Below are positions 55,868 to 64,000 of a stretch of 64,000 nt of DNA, in pieces. How positions within the stretch are numbered: position 1 is the stretch's first letter; each line of letters opens with the position of its first letter. The position numbers and the translations under genes were made by a program. Source of the DNA: Nostoc foliaceum FACHB-393 (lineage in GTDB: Bacteria; Cyanobacteriota; Cyanobacteriia; Cyanobacteriales; Nostocaceae); the NCBI RefSeq assembly GCF_014698505.1, contig NZ_JACJTD010000002.1:124001-188000 (forward strand), written 5' to 3'. Below the pieces are notes generated by a model that was not told where the DNA came from, made no database searches, and saw only the letters and a list, made by a program, of their open reading frames with translations.

Positions 55868-56755
55868 TTATTGGGTAGGCTGTTTTTCAGGGGCTGATAA
55901 TGAGTTTTCTCGTTGCTGTAGGGCCGCTTGAATACGGGGTAATTCTAGGAATTTTTTCGTATCAGACAGTAAGCGATCGCCCCAGAGATTTTCTTTGAGG
56001 AAATCCAAATTAGCATAGCGCGAATCGATGCGGAGTGCGGCTTCTCCCAAGGTTAATCCTTGTTGGCTATCACCTTTAGTATATAGTGCCACTGCCAAGG
56101 CCAATAAAGGTTCTGCGGCTTGCTTATCAATGGTTACAGCAGATTGCCATTGCTTAATCGCTCCGGGGATATCACCCTGTTCGTAGTTGATTAGACCAAT
56201 ATTATTGATCGCCGGCCAGAATTTTTTATCTTTAGAAACTGCTGTATTGTACTGTGCGATCGCATCTGGCAATCGACCCAGCAGATAGTAAGCATTACCC
56301 AAATTAAACAACCCTTCTGGATCATTGGGTTTTAACTTCAAACCATCTTGGTAATTGACAACAGCTGCTTGGTAATTTTTCTGCTGAAAATTAGCTGAAC
56401 CCAAAGCAAACAAAATATCACCATTTTTGGGGTTGATAGATTGCGCTTTTTTCAGGCTAGCGATCGCCCCGTCAAACTCTTTAGTTTGTAGTTGCAATCC
56501 ACCTAAGAGCAACCACACTTTATCATTCTTAGGAGCCAGTTGACTAGCCAGCCGCGCTCGTGGCAAAGCTAATTCAACCTGTTGAAACTGAGCCAGTTGA
56601 GCCGCCTCTTGTGCCAAGCTCAACCCCTGTTTCTCTAACTTTGTACCATCTAGTTGCAGTGTATGGGGTATTAATGCCTGCGCGTTAGCGGCTTTTGGCA
56701 TACTCCACAAACTACAAACCATTAGAAAAGAAATCAAACGAACATGTTTAGGCAC
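55868..56755 (-). CDS. Exported TPR-repeat protein
   Basis: 295 residues: a signal peptide (LISFLMVCSLWSMPKAANAQ), then about six TPR motifs, clearest at DGAIASLKKAQSINPKNGDI, YQAAVVNYQDGLKLKPND and PDAIAQYNTAVSKDKKFWPA. TPR arrays bind protein partners; this one would act in the periplasm or thylakoid lumen. The last 40 residues (DRLLSDTKKFLELPRI onward) are outside the repeats. ATG at 56755. Divergent from the TetR gene, 145 bases away. Confidence 0.88.
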   Translation of the reverse strand: MPKHVRLISFLMVCSLWSMPKAANAQALIPHTLQLDGTKLEKQGLSLAQEAAQLAQFQQVELALPRARLASQLAPKNDKVWLLLGGLQLQTKEFDGAIASLKKAQSINPKNGDILFALGSANFQQKNYQAAVVNYQDGLKLKPNDPEGLFNLGNAYYLLGRLPDAIAQYNTAVSKDKKFWPAINNIGLINYEQGDIPGAIKQWQSAVTIDKQAAEPLLALAVALYTKGDSQQGLTLGEAALRIDSRYANLDFLKENLWGDRLLSDTKKFLELPRIQAALQQRENSLSAPEKQPTQ

Positions 56756-56877
56756 ACTACCGCCTTTAAGCCACTAATCAAAGAATCTTTCAGCTAGCTT
56801 AAACGATCTCCGCTGTTGACGGCAGCAAAATCTTACGTCATTAGTTCTTGACATCCCCATAATAAAAGCAATATATT

Positions 56878-56899
56878 AATAAGTAATCACTTACTTATT
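56878..56899. promoter_or_regulatory. Perfect palindromic operator at the TetR gene start
   Basis: AATAAGTAA-TCAC-TTACTTATT, a perfect 9+9 palindrome ending one base before the TetR ATG. Its size and position suit autorepression by a TetR-family dimer, overlapping the -10 or the transcription start. Confidence 0.7.
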
Positions 56900-56900
56900 T

Positions 56901-57527
56901 ATGGCTCGTATACCCAGAATCACCAATCAGCAAATCTTAGAAGCAGCCCGTCAAGTTTTCCTACAACAAGGATTTGGTGCTTCAACCTTAGAAATTGCTC
57001 AACAGGCTGGTATTTCTGAAGCTTCAATTTTCAAGCGATTCTCAACCAAAGAAGAATTATTTTTTGCAGCGATGGGAATTCCAGAAAAACCCCTCTGGGT
57101 GAGTGAGTTGGAATCTCTTTGTGGCAAAGGCAATCTCAAAGAAAACCTAATCAATATTTGTCTCCAGATTATGGAATTCCATCGTGAGGTGCTGCCTCTA
57201 ATCATGATGCTGCGATCGCGAGGCAATGCGCTCCCACAACTTGGAGGTAAAGAACCAGGGCCCATGCGAGATGTCAAAGTACTGACTGCTTTCCTAGAGC
57301 ATGAGATCAACCAAGGCCGGCTTCGCCTTTGCGATCCCCAGACAGTGGCTCATATCTTACTAGGATCGCTGATGAACTACGTTTTCTTAGAGCAGATATC
57401 GTCTCAAATCAGTACATCAACTACCGAATTACCATTAAATTCTGGAGATCGTGCCACAGAAGTATCACTATTTGTCCAGAGTCTTGTGGATATTGTCTGG
57501 CAAGGAATTGCACCAAGCCAGGATTAA
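56901..57527 (+). CDS. TetR/AcrR-family transcription regulator
   Basis: 208 residues with the N-terminal TetR helix-turn-helix: ITNQQILEAARQVFLQQGFG, then STLEIAQQAGISEASIFKRF and STKEELFFAAM. The C-terminal ligand domain is family-variable. It lies upstream of, and on the same strand as, a four-gene efflux system, so it probably controls that system and itself through the palindrome at its start. The leader is only a few bases long if transcription begins near the palindrome. ATG at 56901. Confidence 0.9.
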   Translation: MARIPRITNQQILEAARQVFLQQGFGASTLEIAQQAGISEASIFKRFSTKEELFFAAMGIPEKPLWVSELESLCGKGNLKENLINICLQIMEFHREVLPLIMMLRSRGNALPQLGGKEPGPMRDVKVLTAFLEHEINQGRLRLCDPQTVAHILLGSLMNYVFLEQISSQISTSTTELPLNSGDRATEVSLFVQSLVDIVWQGIAPSQD

Positions 57528-57607
57528 ATCAAAGGGGTTAGGTATTTATTGGCCATTAATTATTCTCCCTTACCCCCTCTGCTCTCTACTCCCCATTAAA
57601 AAAATTG

Positions 57608-57660
57608 GTGACTTTGGTCATACATCAGCGTGGAATTACTAGTGACTTTCGTCATACATC
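57608..57660 (+). promoter_or_regulatory. Two direct repeats GTGACTTT-GTCATACATC
   Basis: Copies at 57608-57626 and 57642-57660 differ at one base, and are 34 bases apart (about three helical turns). Each has an inner TGAC / GTCA dyad. They lie 130-180 bases before the repeat-protein gene, so they look like binding sites of a regulator. Confidence 0.6.
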
Positions 57661-57690
57661 GGTTTGAACTTTTTGATCAATAATTATTAT

Positions 57691-57704
57691 GTATGAATTT
57701 ATAC
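57691..57704 (+). promoter_or_regulatory. NtcA-type site GTA-N8-TAC
   Basis: GTATGAATTTATAC fits the NtcA consensus exactly. No matching -10 (TA-N3-T) is seen at the usual ~22 bases downstream, so binding is possible but unproven. Confidence 0.35.
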
Positions 57705-57788
57705 GATGAGGTAAATATTAAACACTTTGATGTGCTGAATTCAAACCTCAGCAAAATAGAACTTTAATGCAAATAAGGAGTCAATTCT

Positions 57789-58340
57789 ATGTTGAAGCCA
57801 AACCGTGTATCGATAGTCTTAGCTGCTGCTGCCCTGGTCATTGTCCCTACTCTGTTGACTGCGCCTGCAAGTGCCCAGACGAAAGTCTATGTTGTTGGCG
57901 ATCGCGATCAAAATTGGGATCGCGACGGCAGACGCAACTATAGAGAACGTAGAAACCCCAGAGACAGGGGCAATTGGAACCGCAACGGCAGACCCTATCC
58001 TGGAGAAGTCAGAAACCCTGGAAACTGGGGCAATTGGAACCGCAACGGCAGACCCTATCCCGGAGAAGTCAGAAACCCTGGAAACTGGGGCAATTGGAAC
58101 CGTGACAACCAGCCCTATAGCAGAGTAGTCAGACTTGGTAATGGTGACATCAGATATCCCAACGGGCAAATTATTCCTGCTAGATCCATAGTCAGACTGC
58201 GTAATCAAGGTTATTTCAGACTTCCCAACGGGGACATTCTTCTTCCCAATCAGGAAATTGTTCCATCTGGGAGATTAGTGAGAGTGCGTGATGATTACTT
58301 CAGACTTCCTAGTGGATTGGTACTGCAAATAAACCTTTAA
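57789..58340 (+). CDS. Exported protein with 20-residue tandem repeats
   Basis: 183 residues. A signal peptide (IVLAAAALVIVPTLLTAPASAQ) is followed by an Arg/Asn/Asp-rich segment and two identical 20-residue repeats (60 bp each) beginning NWNRNGRPYPGEVRNP, plus a partial third. The C-terminal 80 residues hold three related beta-hairpin-like units (GDIRYPNGQIIPARSIVR, FRLPNGDILLPNQEIVP, YFRLPSGLVLQ). Likely an extracytoplasmic binding protein; I know of no named family. AAGGAG is placed well before the ATG. It precedes the efflux adaptor gene by 100 bases. Confidence 0.85.
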   Translation: MLKPNRVSIVLAAAALVIVPTLLTAPASAQTKVYVVGDRDQNWDRDGRRNYRERRNPRDRGNWNRNGRPYPGEVRNPGNWGNWNRNGRPYPGEVRNPGNWGNWNRDNQPYSRVVRLGNGDIRYPNGQIIPARSIVRLRNQGYFRLPNGDILLPNQEIVPSGRLVRVRDDYFRLPSGLVLQINL

Positions 58341-58442
58341 AACACCAAAAACTCAAAATTATTGTCAGTATAGGGCTACCAGGCTATAGTTTTAGCCGTG
58401 AATAACTAGCTCGGTAGCCGTTCTTTATAAACAAATTTAGTT

Positions 58443-60017
58443 ATGAAAATTGATACATCAGATACCGTAGATTCACCAATTTTAGTTCCAGAGGTAAAGA
58501 AAAAAAAGGGCAGGCGTAATTGGCTCTCTTGGCTAATTGCCCTTTGCCTTTTAGGAGGAATTGGCTATGCAGTTTATTACCAAGTAGCCGTTGTTTCCCG
58601 TCAAGAAGCCAGAGGCCGGGTGCTGACAAGACCTGTAGAAAGGCAGAGTTTAACAATCACAGTTTCAGCGAACGGAACGGTGAAGCCTGAGCGGTCAATC
58701 AACCTCAGCCCGAAAAATTCAGGCATCTTGAAAACACTGCTGGCAAAGGAAGGGGATCTCGTCAAACAAGGACAGATTGTAGCTTACATGGATGATTCCA
58801 ACCTCCGGGGGCAACTCACCTCTGCTCAAGGACAATTGGCACAAGCCGAGGCAAATCTGCAAAAGGCGATCGCAGGCAATCGCCCTCAAGATATTGCTCA
58901 AGCCCAAGGAGTATTAGACGAAGCCCAGGCGAATCTGCAAAAGGTACAAGCCGGCAATCGCTCTCAAGATATTGCCCAAGCACGGGCACGCTTGCAAAGC
59001 GCTCAAGCCTCCCTTCGCCAAGCAGAAGATGACTTGGTTCGTAATCAGCAACTTTACAATGCAGGTGGTATTTCCCTTCAGACTCTTAACCAAAACCGTG
59101 CCAATCGTGACAGCGCTCAAGCTAGTGTAAATGAAGCACAGCAAGCACTGGCTCTGCAACAAGCCGGGTCACGTCCAGAAGATATTGAGCAAGCACGAGC
59201 TGTGGTGAAGCAAAGACAGCAAGCTTTAGCACTTGTGAAAGCCGGAACGCGCCAAGAAGATATTGACGCAGCCCGCGCCCAGGTAACATCTGCTCGCGGT
59301 TCGCTGCAAAACATCCAAGCCGAAATCAATGACACAATTATTCGCGCACCTTTCGATGGTGTGGTGACAAAGAAGTTTGCTGATCCAGGCGCTTTCGTGA
59401 CACCCACAACTGCCAGTAGTGAAGTAGCTTCTTCTTCTTCTTCTTCAATCTTGTCTCTAGCTTCAACCAATGAAGTTGTCGCAAGTTTAGCGGAAACAAA
59501 TATTTCCAGAATCAGCCTTGGTCAAAAAGTTTCGATTAAAGCAGATGCCTACCCAGGAAAAACCTTTGAAGGTAAAGTCAGTCAAATCGCTGCCCAAGCA
59601 ATAGTAGAGCAAAACGTCACCAGTTTTGAAGTGAGAGTATCGCTTTCAGACCCTCAAAGGCTACTCCGATCTGGGATGAATGTGGAAGTAGATTTTCAAG
59701 TCGGTCAAGTTGAAAATGTTCTAGTAGTACCAACGGCCTCAGTTGTGCGCCAAAACAATGCCACAGGTGTGTTTGTGGCTGGAGCTGATAACAAACCTGT
59801 GTTTACTCGCATTGAGACTGGCGTTACCGTGAATAACTTTACCGAAGTTAAGTCTGGATTGACAGGAGACGAAAGAGTGTTACTCAGTTTCCCACCAGGA
59901 TCACGTCCGCAATCAACACCACGAGGAGGAGTTTTTCCTGGTCTAGGAGGAGGCGGAGGTGGTGGTGGAAGAGGAGGCGGTGGCGGCGGAAGAGGAGGCG
60001 GTGGCGGTGGTTCTTAA
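58443..60017 (+). CDS. Efflux periplasmic adaptor (MacA/HlyD family)
   Basis: 524 residues: one membrane anchor (about 22-42, WLSWLIALCLLGGIGYAVYY), then a lipoyl-type half (TITVSANGTVKPERSINLSP, VKQGQIVAYMDDSNL), a long coiled-coil hairpin built from repeats with RPQDIAQAQ / RSQDIAQAR / RPEDIEQAR / RQEDIDAAR, the second lipoyl half (IIRAPFDGVVTKKF) and barrel domains. The C-terminal ~30 residues are almost only Gly with Arg, which is unusual for adaptors. It bridges the inner-membrane transporter to TolC. First gene of the four-gene system; ATG at 58443. Confidence 0.92.
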   Translation: MKIDTSDTVDSPILVPEVKKKKGRRNWLSWLIALCLLGGIGYAVYYQVAVVSRQEARGRVLTRPVERQSLTITVSANGTVKPERSINLSPKNSGILKTLLAKEGDLVKQGQIVAYMDDSNLRGQLTSAQGQLAQAEANLQKAIAGNRPQDIAQAQGVLDEAQANLQKVQAGNRSQDIAQARARLQSAQASLRQAEDDLVRNQQLYNAGGISLQTLNQNRANRDSAQASVNEAQQALALQQAGSRPEDIEQARAVVKQRQQALALVKAGTRQEDIDAARAQVTSARGSLQNIQAEINDTIIRAPFDGVVTKKFADPGAFVTPTTASSEVASSSSSSILSLASTNEVVASLAETNISRISLGQKVSIKADAYPGKTFEGKVSQIAAQAIVEQNVTSFEVRVSLSDPQRLLRSGMNVEVDFQVGQVENVLVVPTASVVRQNNATGVFVAGADNKPVFTRIETGVTVNNFTEVKSGLTGDERVLLSFPPGSRPQSTPRGGVFPGLGGGGGGGGRGGGGGGRGGGGGGS

Positions 60018-60039
60018 AGTTAGTTGTAAATAAAACCTT

Positions 60040-61320
60040 ATGTTTAAGATATTTAGCGGCTCTAAGAAAGCTAAGAATACCCGCACAGTACCGTTGTTGG
60101 AAATTTTAACAATGGCAGCAGAGACTCTGTGGAGTAACAAATTACGCACAGGTTTAACTATGTTGGGCGTGATTATTGGGATTTCTTCAGTCATTGCCAT
60201 TACTTCTGTCGGTCAGGGAGTGCAAAAGGGGGTTGAGCAACAGATACAAGCATTGGGTACAGATGTGATCCAAATCTTGGCGGGTGCGGCAAGAAGCGGG
60301 AATGTCCGTCAAGGAGTAGGTTCTAGCAGTACTTTGACTTGGGAAGATGCAAAGGCGATCGCTACACAAGCGCCATCAGCACAGATCGTTTCTGCTTATC
60401 TCCAACGGAGTGCCCAAGTTGTATATGGGGGACAGAATACCTCAACAACCATTTATGGCACAGATTTGAACTACCCAGAAGTCAGAAATACTCACCCCCA
60501 ACAAGGAAGATATTTTACTCAAGAAGAACTAGATACTGTCGCACAGGTAGCTATTCTTGGCCCTACAGTTCAAAGAACACTTTTTGGACAGGGTGTAAAT
60601 CCTATCGGCGAGAGAATTCGCATTCAGGGAGAGGCTTATGAAGTGATTGGGGTGATGGAACCTAAAGGTTCTCAGGGGCCGATGGATCGAGATGACCAGA
60701 TTTTCATTCCTCTAACTAGTATGTCGAAGAGACTAGTTGGGAATAATGCCCTCGTAGGCGTTTCTGTAAATGGAATTTTAGTCAAAGGTGCTAATCAGGA
60801 AGAATTAGAAGCCGCTCAGTTTCAAGCCACCAATCTCTTACGGTTGCGTCACAACATTTATCCGCCACAAGCCGATGATTTTCGGCTGACCAATCAAGCT
60901 GATATTGTTAGTACCTTCACTAATGTTGTGGGTTTGTTTACAGTAATGGTGGTAGCGATCGCTGGAATTTCGTTAGTGGTTGGTGGAATCGGTATTGCCA
61001 ACATTATGCTAGTTTCCGTGGTTGAGCGGACACGAGAAATCGGGATTCGCAAAGCCGTAGGAGCCAACAATTCTGCAATCCTGAATCAATTTTTAGCCGA
61101 AGCGATCGTAATTTCCATTGCTGGTGGAGGTATTGGTATGGCCACTGGCGTTTTATTAGCCTTTATAGCTGCAAGCACTTTCAAATTTCCCTTTGTCATT
61201 TCTTTCTTGTCGATCATTGCTGGATTTGGACTCTCATTGAGCGTTGGCTTACTAGCTGGGGTGATTCCAGCACGAAACGCATCTAAATTAGATCCAATCA
61301 CTGCTTTAAGAAGCGACTAA
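60040..61320 (+). CDS. MacB-like ABC transporter permease
   Basis: 426 residues with the MacB/FtsX four-helix plan: helix 1 (LTMLGVIIGISSVIAITSVG), a large periplasmic domain (about 60-290), then three helices (VMVVAIAGISLVVGGIGIAN, ending MLVSVVERTREIGIRKAVGA, and the last pair to residue ~415) and the end NASKLDPITALRSD. In full MacB the ATPase is fused at the N-terminus; here it is a separate gene downstream. 22 bases after the adaptor stop, so they form one operon. Confidence 0.93.
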   Translation: MFKIFSGSKKAKNTRTVPLLEILTMAAETLWSNKLRTGLTMLGVIIGISSVIAITSVGQGVQKGVEQQIQALGTDVIQILAGAARSGNVRQGVGSSSTLTWEDAKAIATQAPSAQIVSAYLQRSAQVVYGGQNTSTTIYGTDLNYPEVRNTHPQQGRYFTQEELDTVAQVAILGPTVQRTLFGQGVNPIGERIRIQGEAYEVIGVMEPKGSQGPMDRDDQIFIPLTSMSKRLVGNNALVGVSVNGILVKGANQEELEAAQFQATNLLRLRHNIYPPQADDFRLTNQADIVSTFTNVVGLFTVMVVAIAGISLVVGGIGIANIMLVSVVERTREIGIRKAVGANNSAILNQFLAEAIVISIAGGGIGMATGVLLAFIAASTFKFPFVISFLSIIAGFGLSLSVGLLAGVIPARNASKLDPITALRSD

Positions 61321-61376
61321 ATAATTCGTAATTCGTAATTCGTAATTCTTGTACAGACGTGATTAATCGCGTCTCT
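61319..61376. repeat. AATTCGT run and AGACG palindrome between permease and ATPase
   Basis: Three to four AATTCGT heptads, then the repeat AGACGTGATT / AATCGCGTCT (61355-61374), the same repeat as in mutL at 25233. It lies inside the operon, five bases before the ATPase start, and may shape its translation. Confidence 0.7.
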
Positions 61377-61381
61377 CTACT

Positions 61382-62053
61382 ATGCCAACAATGATCTGGA
61401 TGGAATCTATTACTAAAACTTACTACTTGGGAGAAGTTAGTGTTCCAATACTCAAAGGAATTGAACTCTCTATTGAAGAAGGGGAATATGTCTCGATTAT
61501 GGGTGCGTCAGGTTCGGGTAAATCCACGCTCATGAATATTTTGGGATGTCTGGATCGTCCTACGACTGGAGACTATATTTTTGAAGGCAGAAACCTGACG
61601 ACTTTTGATGATGATGAATTAGCCTATATTCGCAACCAAAGAATAGGTTTTGTTTTCCAACAATTTAACCTATTGGCGCGAGCGACAGCGTTGGAAAACG
61701 TTATGTTGCCAATGGTTTACGCTAATTTACCCAAACCAAAACGCCGTCAAAGGGCATTAGAAGCCTTGGAAAAGGTGGGACTAGAGGGACGCATATCTAA
61801 CCGTCCTAGTCAACTATCTGGGGGACAACAACAACGAGTAGCGATCGCTCGCGCTTTGGTCAACCGACCTGCATTAGTTTTGGCAGATGAGCCAACAGGA
61901 GCTTTAGATACTGAAACTTCCCATGAGGTGATGAGTTTGCTGACAGAACTTAATGACCAAGGGATCACGATTGTGATTGTCACTCATGAACCAGATATCG
62001 CGGCTCAAACCAAAAGGATTATTCGAGTTCAAGATGGCTTGATTGTAGGCTAA
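61382..62053 (+). CDS. MacB-like ABC transporter ATPase
   Basis: 223 residues with Walker [22 protein letters not shown]-loop, [16 protein letters not shown], Walker [14 protein letters not shown] and the VTHEP switch His. Sequence type is that of LolD/MacB, energising a permease that works by mechanotransmission rather than direct transport. Start ATG at 61382 gives [19 protein letters not shown]; the fourth codon is also ATG. It pairs with the permease directly upstream. Confidence 0.95.
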   Translation: MPTMIWMESITKTYYLGEVSVPILKGIELSIEEGEYVSIMGASGSGKSTLMNILGCLDRPTTGDYIFEGRNLTTFDDDELAYIRNQRIGFVFQQFNLLARATALENVMLPMVYANLPKPKRRQRALEALEKVGLEGRISNRPSQLSGGQQQRVAIARALVNRPALVLADEPTGALDTETSHEVMSLLTELNDQGITIVIVTHEPDIAAQTKRIIRVQDGLIVG

Positions 62054-62169
62054 TTTGTTAAGATCAACCCTTTGAGGGGGAATTTAAGATTTAAATTTCT
62101 GTAGGTTAATCAGGATAAAAACTCTTGACGTATCCTCAAAAAAACCTAATTAATGACTACATTTAGATT

Positions 62170-63606
62170 ATGAATTTCAGTTTATTATTTGTGCATTCTA
62201 CCTGGGTGAGCGTAGCATTGGCGGTAGCTTTGCCGTCAGGCATCGCTATTCTTTTTCCAACTTTAGCAAGTGCAGCAACTCCCCCAAAACCCCAGAATTC
62301 CTCAAACTCTGTACAGGTTCCCGATTACCTCAACCCCAATCCCAATCCTCTGCAATTTCCTACCAAACCGGAGGAAGTAAAGATTCAGGGAACTGTGCCA
62401 ATCAGTTTGGCACAAGCTTTAGAACTAGCAAAACGCAACAATCGAGACTTACAAGTAGCCATATTAGAGCTAGAACGCAGTCGCTCGTCGCTACGCGAGT
62501 CTCAAGCTGCCTTATTTCCTACTCTTGGTATTAACAGTAGTTTGACTAACAGTGGCAATGGTTTTACTAACAGTTCATCTCCAGCCAGCACCTCTTTCAA
62601 TGGTTCAGCACAACTGAACTATAACCTCTATAGTTCTGGGAACCAACAAGCTACTATCCAAGCCGCAGAGGAACAGCTAAGGATAGATGAATTAGATGTT
62701 GAGAGTACATCTTTGGAAATCGAACTGAATGTCACAACTGAATATTATGATTTGCTAGAAGCAGATGAACAAGCACGAATTAATCAGTCTGCCGTGGATA
62801 ATGCCCAGGCTAGTTTGCGGGATACTCAAGCGAGAGAACAGGCTGGAGTGGGTACGCGGTTCGATGTGCTGCAAGCTCAGGTGAATTTAGCAAACGCCCA
62901 ACAAGAACTGACTAATGCTATCTCACAGCAAGAAATCGCTCGTCGTCGGTTAGCAACTCGGTTAAGTTTAGCACAGTCGGTTAATATCACTGCGGCAGAT
63001 CCGGTACAATTAGTCGGTCTTTGGCAGCCAACAGTAGAAGAAACTATTGTGCTAGCTCTTCAAAATCGTCCAGAATTGCAACAGCAATTAGCACAACGTA
63101 ACATTGGTGAGCAACAGCGACGACAAGCACTTTCACAGCTAGGGCCACAAATTAGTTTGGTAGGTAATTACAATCTGCTAGATCGGTATGATGATGGTGT
63201 CAGCATTACTGATGGCTATTCAGTGGGAATTCAAGGAAATCTCAGTTTGTTTGATGGGGGAGCAGCAAGAGCAAGGGCGGCTCAGTCGAGAGCTAATATT
63301 GCGATCGCAGAGACTCAATTTGGTAGCCAGCGCGACCTAATTCGCTTTGATGTAGAACAGTACTATTCTCAATTGCAAGCCAATTTAAATAATGTGCAGA
63401 CTTCTAGCGTGGCTTTAAATCAAGCCAGGGAAGCTCTGAATTTAGCAAGGCTGAGGTTCCAAGCTGGTGTGGGTACTCAAACAGAGGTGATCTCTGCTGA
63501 AAATGACCTGACAAGAGCAGAAGGTAATCGAGTTACAGCTATTTTGGATTACAATCGCGCTCTAGCTAATTTGCAAAGATCAGTCACTTCCAGGGCTTCG
63601 CGCTAA
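62170..63606 (+). CDS. TolC-family outer-membrane efflux channel
   Basis: 478 residues. A signal peptide ends LASAA (about 37). The two TolC repeats are visible as ISLAQALELAKRNNRDLQVA with SQAALFPTLGINSS, and VEETIVLALQNRPELQQQLA with ALSQLGPQISLVGNYN, followed by NLSLFDGGAARARAAQSR. TolC trimers carry substrates from adaptor and transporter to the outside. It closes the four-gene efflux system, 116 bases after the ATPase gene. Residues ~16-27 of the leader may be repeat-derived. ATG at 62170. Confidence 0.93.
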   Translation: MNFSLLFVHSTWVSVALAVALPSGIAILFPTLASAATPPKPQNSSNSVQVPDYLNPNPNPLQFPTKPEEVKIQGTVPISLAQALELAKRNNRDLQVAILELERSRSSLRESQAALFPTLGINSSLTNSGNGFTNSSSPASTSFNGSAQLNYNLYSSGNQQATIQAAEEQLRIDELDVESTSLEIELNVTTEYYDLLEADEQARINQSAVDNAQASLRDTQAREQAGVGTRFDVLQAQVNLANAQQELTNAISQQEIARRRLATRLSLAQSVNITAADPVQLVGLWQPTVEETIVLALQNRPELQQQLAQRNIGEQQRRQALSQLGPQISLVGNYNLLDRYDDGVSITDGYSVGIQGNLSLFDGGAARARAAQSRANIAIAETQFGSQRDLIRFDVEQYYSQLQANLNNVQTSSVALNQAREALNLARLRFQAGVGTQTEVISAENDLTRAEGNRVTAILDYNRALANLQRSVTSRASR

Positions 63607-63740
63607 GGTCAAATTAATAAATAAATTCAAGCTACTTGACGTTTTTGGATAGAAACGGGTTGGTATCCCCCGCAATTTGATCCACATCAAGAATTAAGAT
63701 GAATGGGTATAACTGAGATTTTCTTAAAATACAAAAAAAG

Positions 63741-64000
63741 ATGAGTTATAACCACAAGCTTAAAATCCTACCTTTTATAGTAATTTTCCTGTTAATGCTT
63801 GAATGCTTGCTGGTTAAGCCAACTGCCATAGCAAGAGCAGATTCTCCATCCACCACAGTTTACGAACAACGGATAATTCATAGTCCAGATGGTATTGGCA
63901 AATACTACATGGGGCGAGAAATTGCCAAAGTTATGGGATATACAGGCGCAGGCTGGCTAGAACGACAAAGCCGAGAGGTGGAGGAACAGCCAAGTAAAAT
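63741..64000 (+). CDS. Exported methyltransferase-like protein, N-terminal part
   Basis: The gene runs off the right edge; 86 codons are visible. An N-terminal hydrophobic segment (LPFIVIFLLMLECLLV) with A-R-A-D following suggests a signal peptide or anchor. The mature start reads IIHSPDGIGKYYMGREIAKV, then MGYTGAGWLERQSREVEEQP, the opening of a family of secreted class I SAM-dependent methyltransferases with the E-E-x-Q-P-S-K block. The SAM motif would lie beyond the window. ATG at 63741, AAAAAAAG upstream. Confidence 0.75.
   Translation, partial: MSYNHKLKILPFIVIFLLMLECLLVKPTAIARADSPSTTVYEQRIIHSPDGIGKYYMGREIAKVMGYTGAGWLERQSREVEEQPSK

Overview
The window is chromosomal DNA from a cyanobacterium, most likely a heterocyst-forming Nostocales member (Nostoc relatives). 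This rests on many HIP1 octamers (GCGATCGC), plant-type ferredoxin-thioredoxin reductase variable chain (FtrV), a high-light-inducible protein, a principal SigA factor of cyanobacterial type, a Mo-dependent-nitrogenase C-terminal-like domain, Uma2-family genes, and many short heptanucleotide repeats (for example AATTCGT, GTCATTA and AACTCCT runs) of the kind known from Nostoc and Anabaena. I see no rRNA, tRNA, prophage or intact insertion sequence.

Layout. 1-8.0 kb: the 5' end of bioB (cut by the window edge), a GNAT acetyltransferase, a SUKH/SMI1 protein, SelO, a TIR-SLOG fusion protein and an ABC exporter. 8.1-15.8 kb: an HxlR regulator, a three-gene minus-strand cluster with two tandem VWA proteins, a large PAS histidine kinase, obgE and a TerB-like/Mo-nitrogenase-like fusion. 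16-23.3 kb: a nonsense-broken methyltransferase, a GCS2-type ligase, then a run of stress-type genes (a small secreted protein, Dps, GSP17M-ChaB fusion, the TIGR02587/02588 pair, CsbD, GlsB/YeaQ). 23.3-30.3 kb is a repeat-rich, decayed stretch: a Uma2 fragment, ten 21-bp tandem repeats, mutL, a rhodanese without its cysteine, adenosine deaminase, a protease fragment and a broken antitoxin/PIN toxin pair. 30.5-36.4 kb: a glycosidase-like protein fused to a pepsin-like aspartic protease domain, an NAGPA-type protein, a CRISPR-repeat-like relic and a CHASE3/PAS histidine kinase.

36.9-55 kb is mostly housekeeping: purA, rplY, an APH/P-loop kinase, ydcF-like, ftrV, Uma2, miaA, gyrB, a fasciclin lipoprotein, sigA, hli, a PAP2 phosphatase and a gyrase/topoisomerase IV A subunit. 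55-64 kb: a CheY-like regulator, a TPR protein, and a TetR regulator with a perfect palindrome at its start codon. These are followed by a repeat-containing secreted protein and a four-gene MacA-MacB-TolC-like efflux system (adaptor, permease, ATPase, outer-membrane channel). The window ends inside a secreted methyltransferase-like gene.

The observations I consider most worth following are: the single-polypeptide TIR-SLOG protein, which resembles a fused Thoeris sensor and signal enzyme; the glycosidase/pepsin-like fusion with two DTG motifs at pepsin-like spacing; palindromic repeats inserted in frame in mutL, the A-subunit gene and a histidine kinase; a family of MITE-like elements with shared ends but different cores; and the 21-bp repeat array. 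Start sites were often moved inward from the longest open frame; the reason is given in each entry. All family assignments come from reading motifs, not from database searches.
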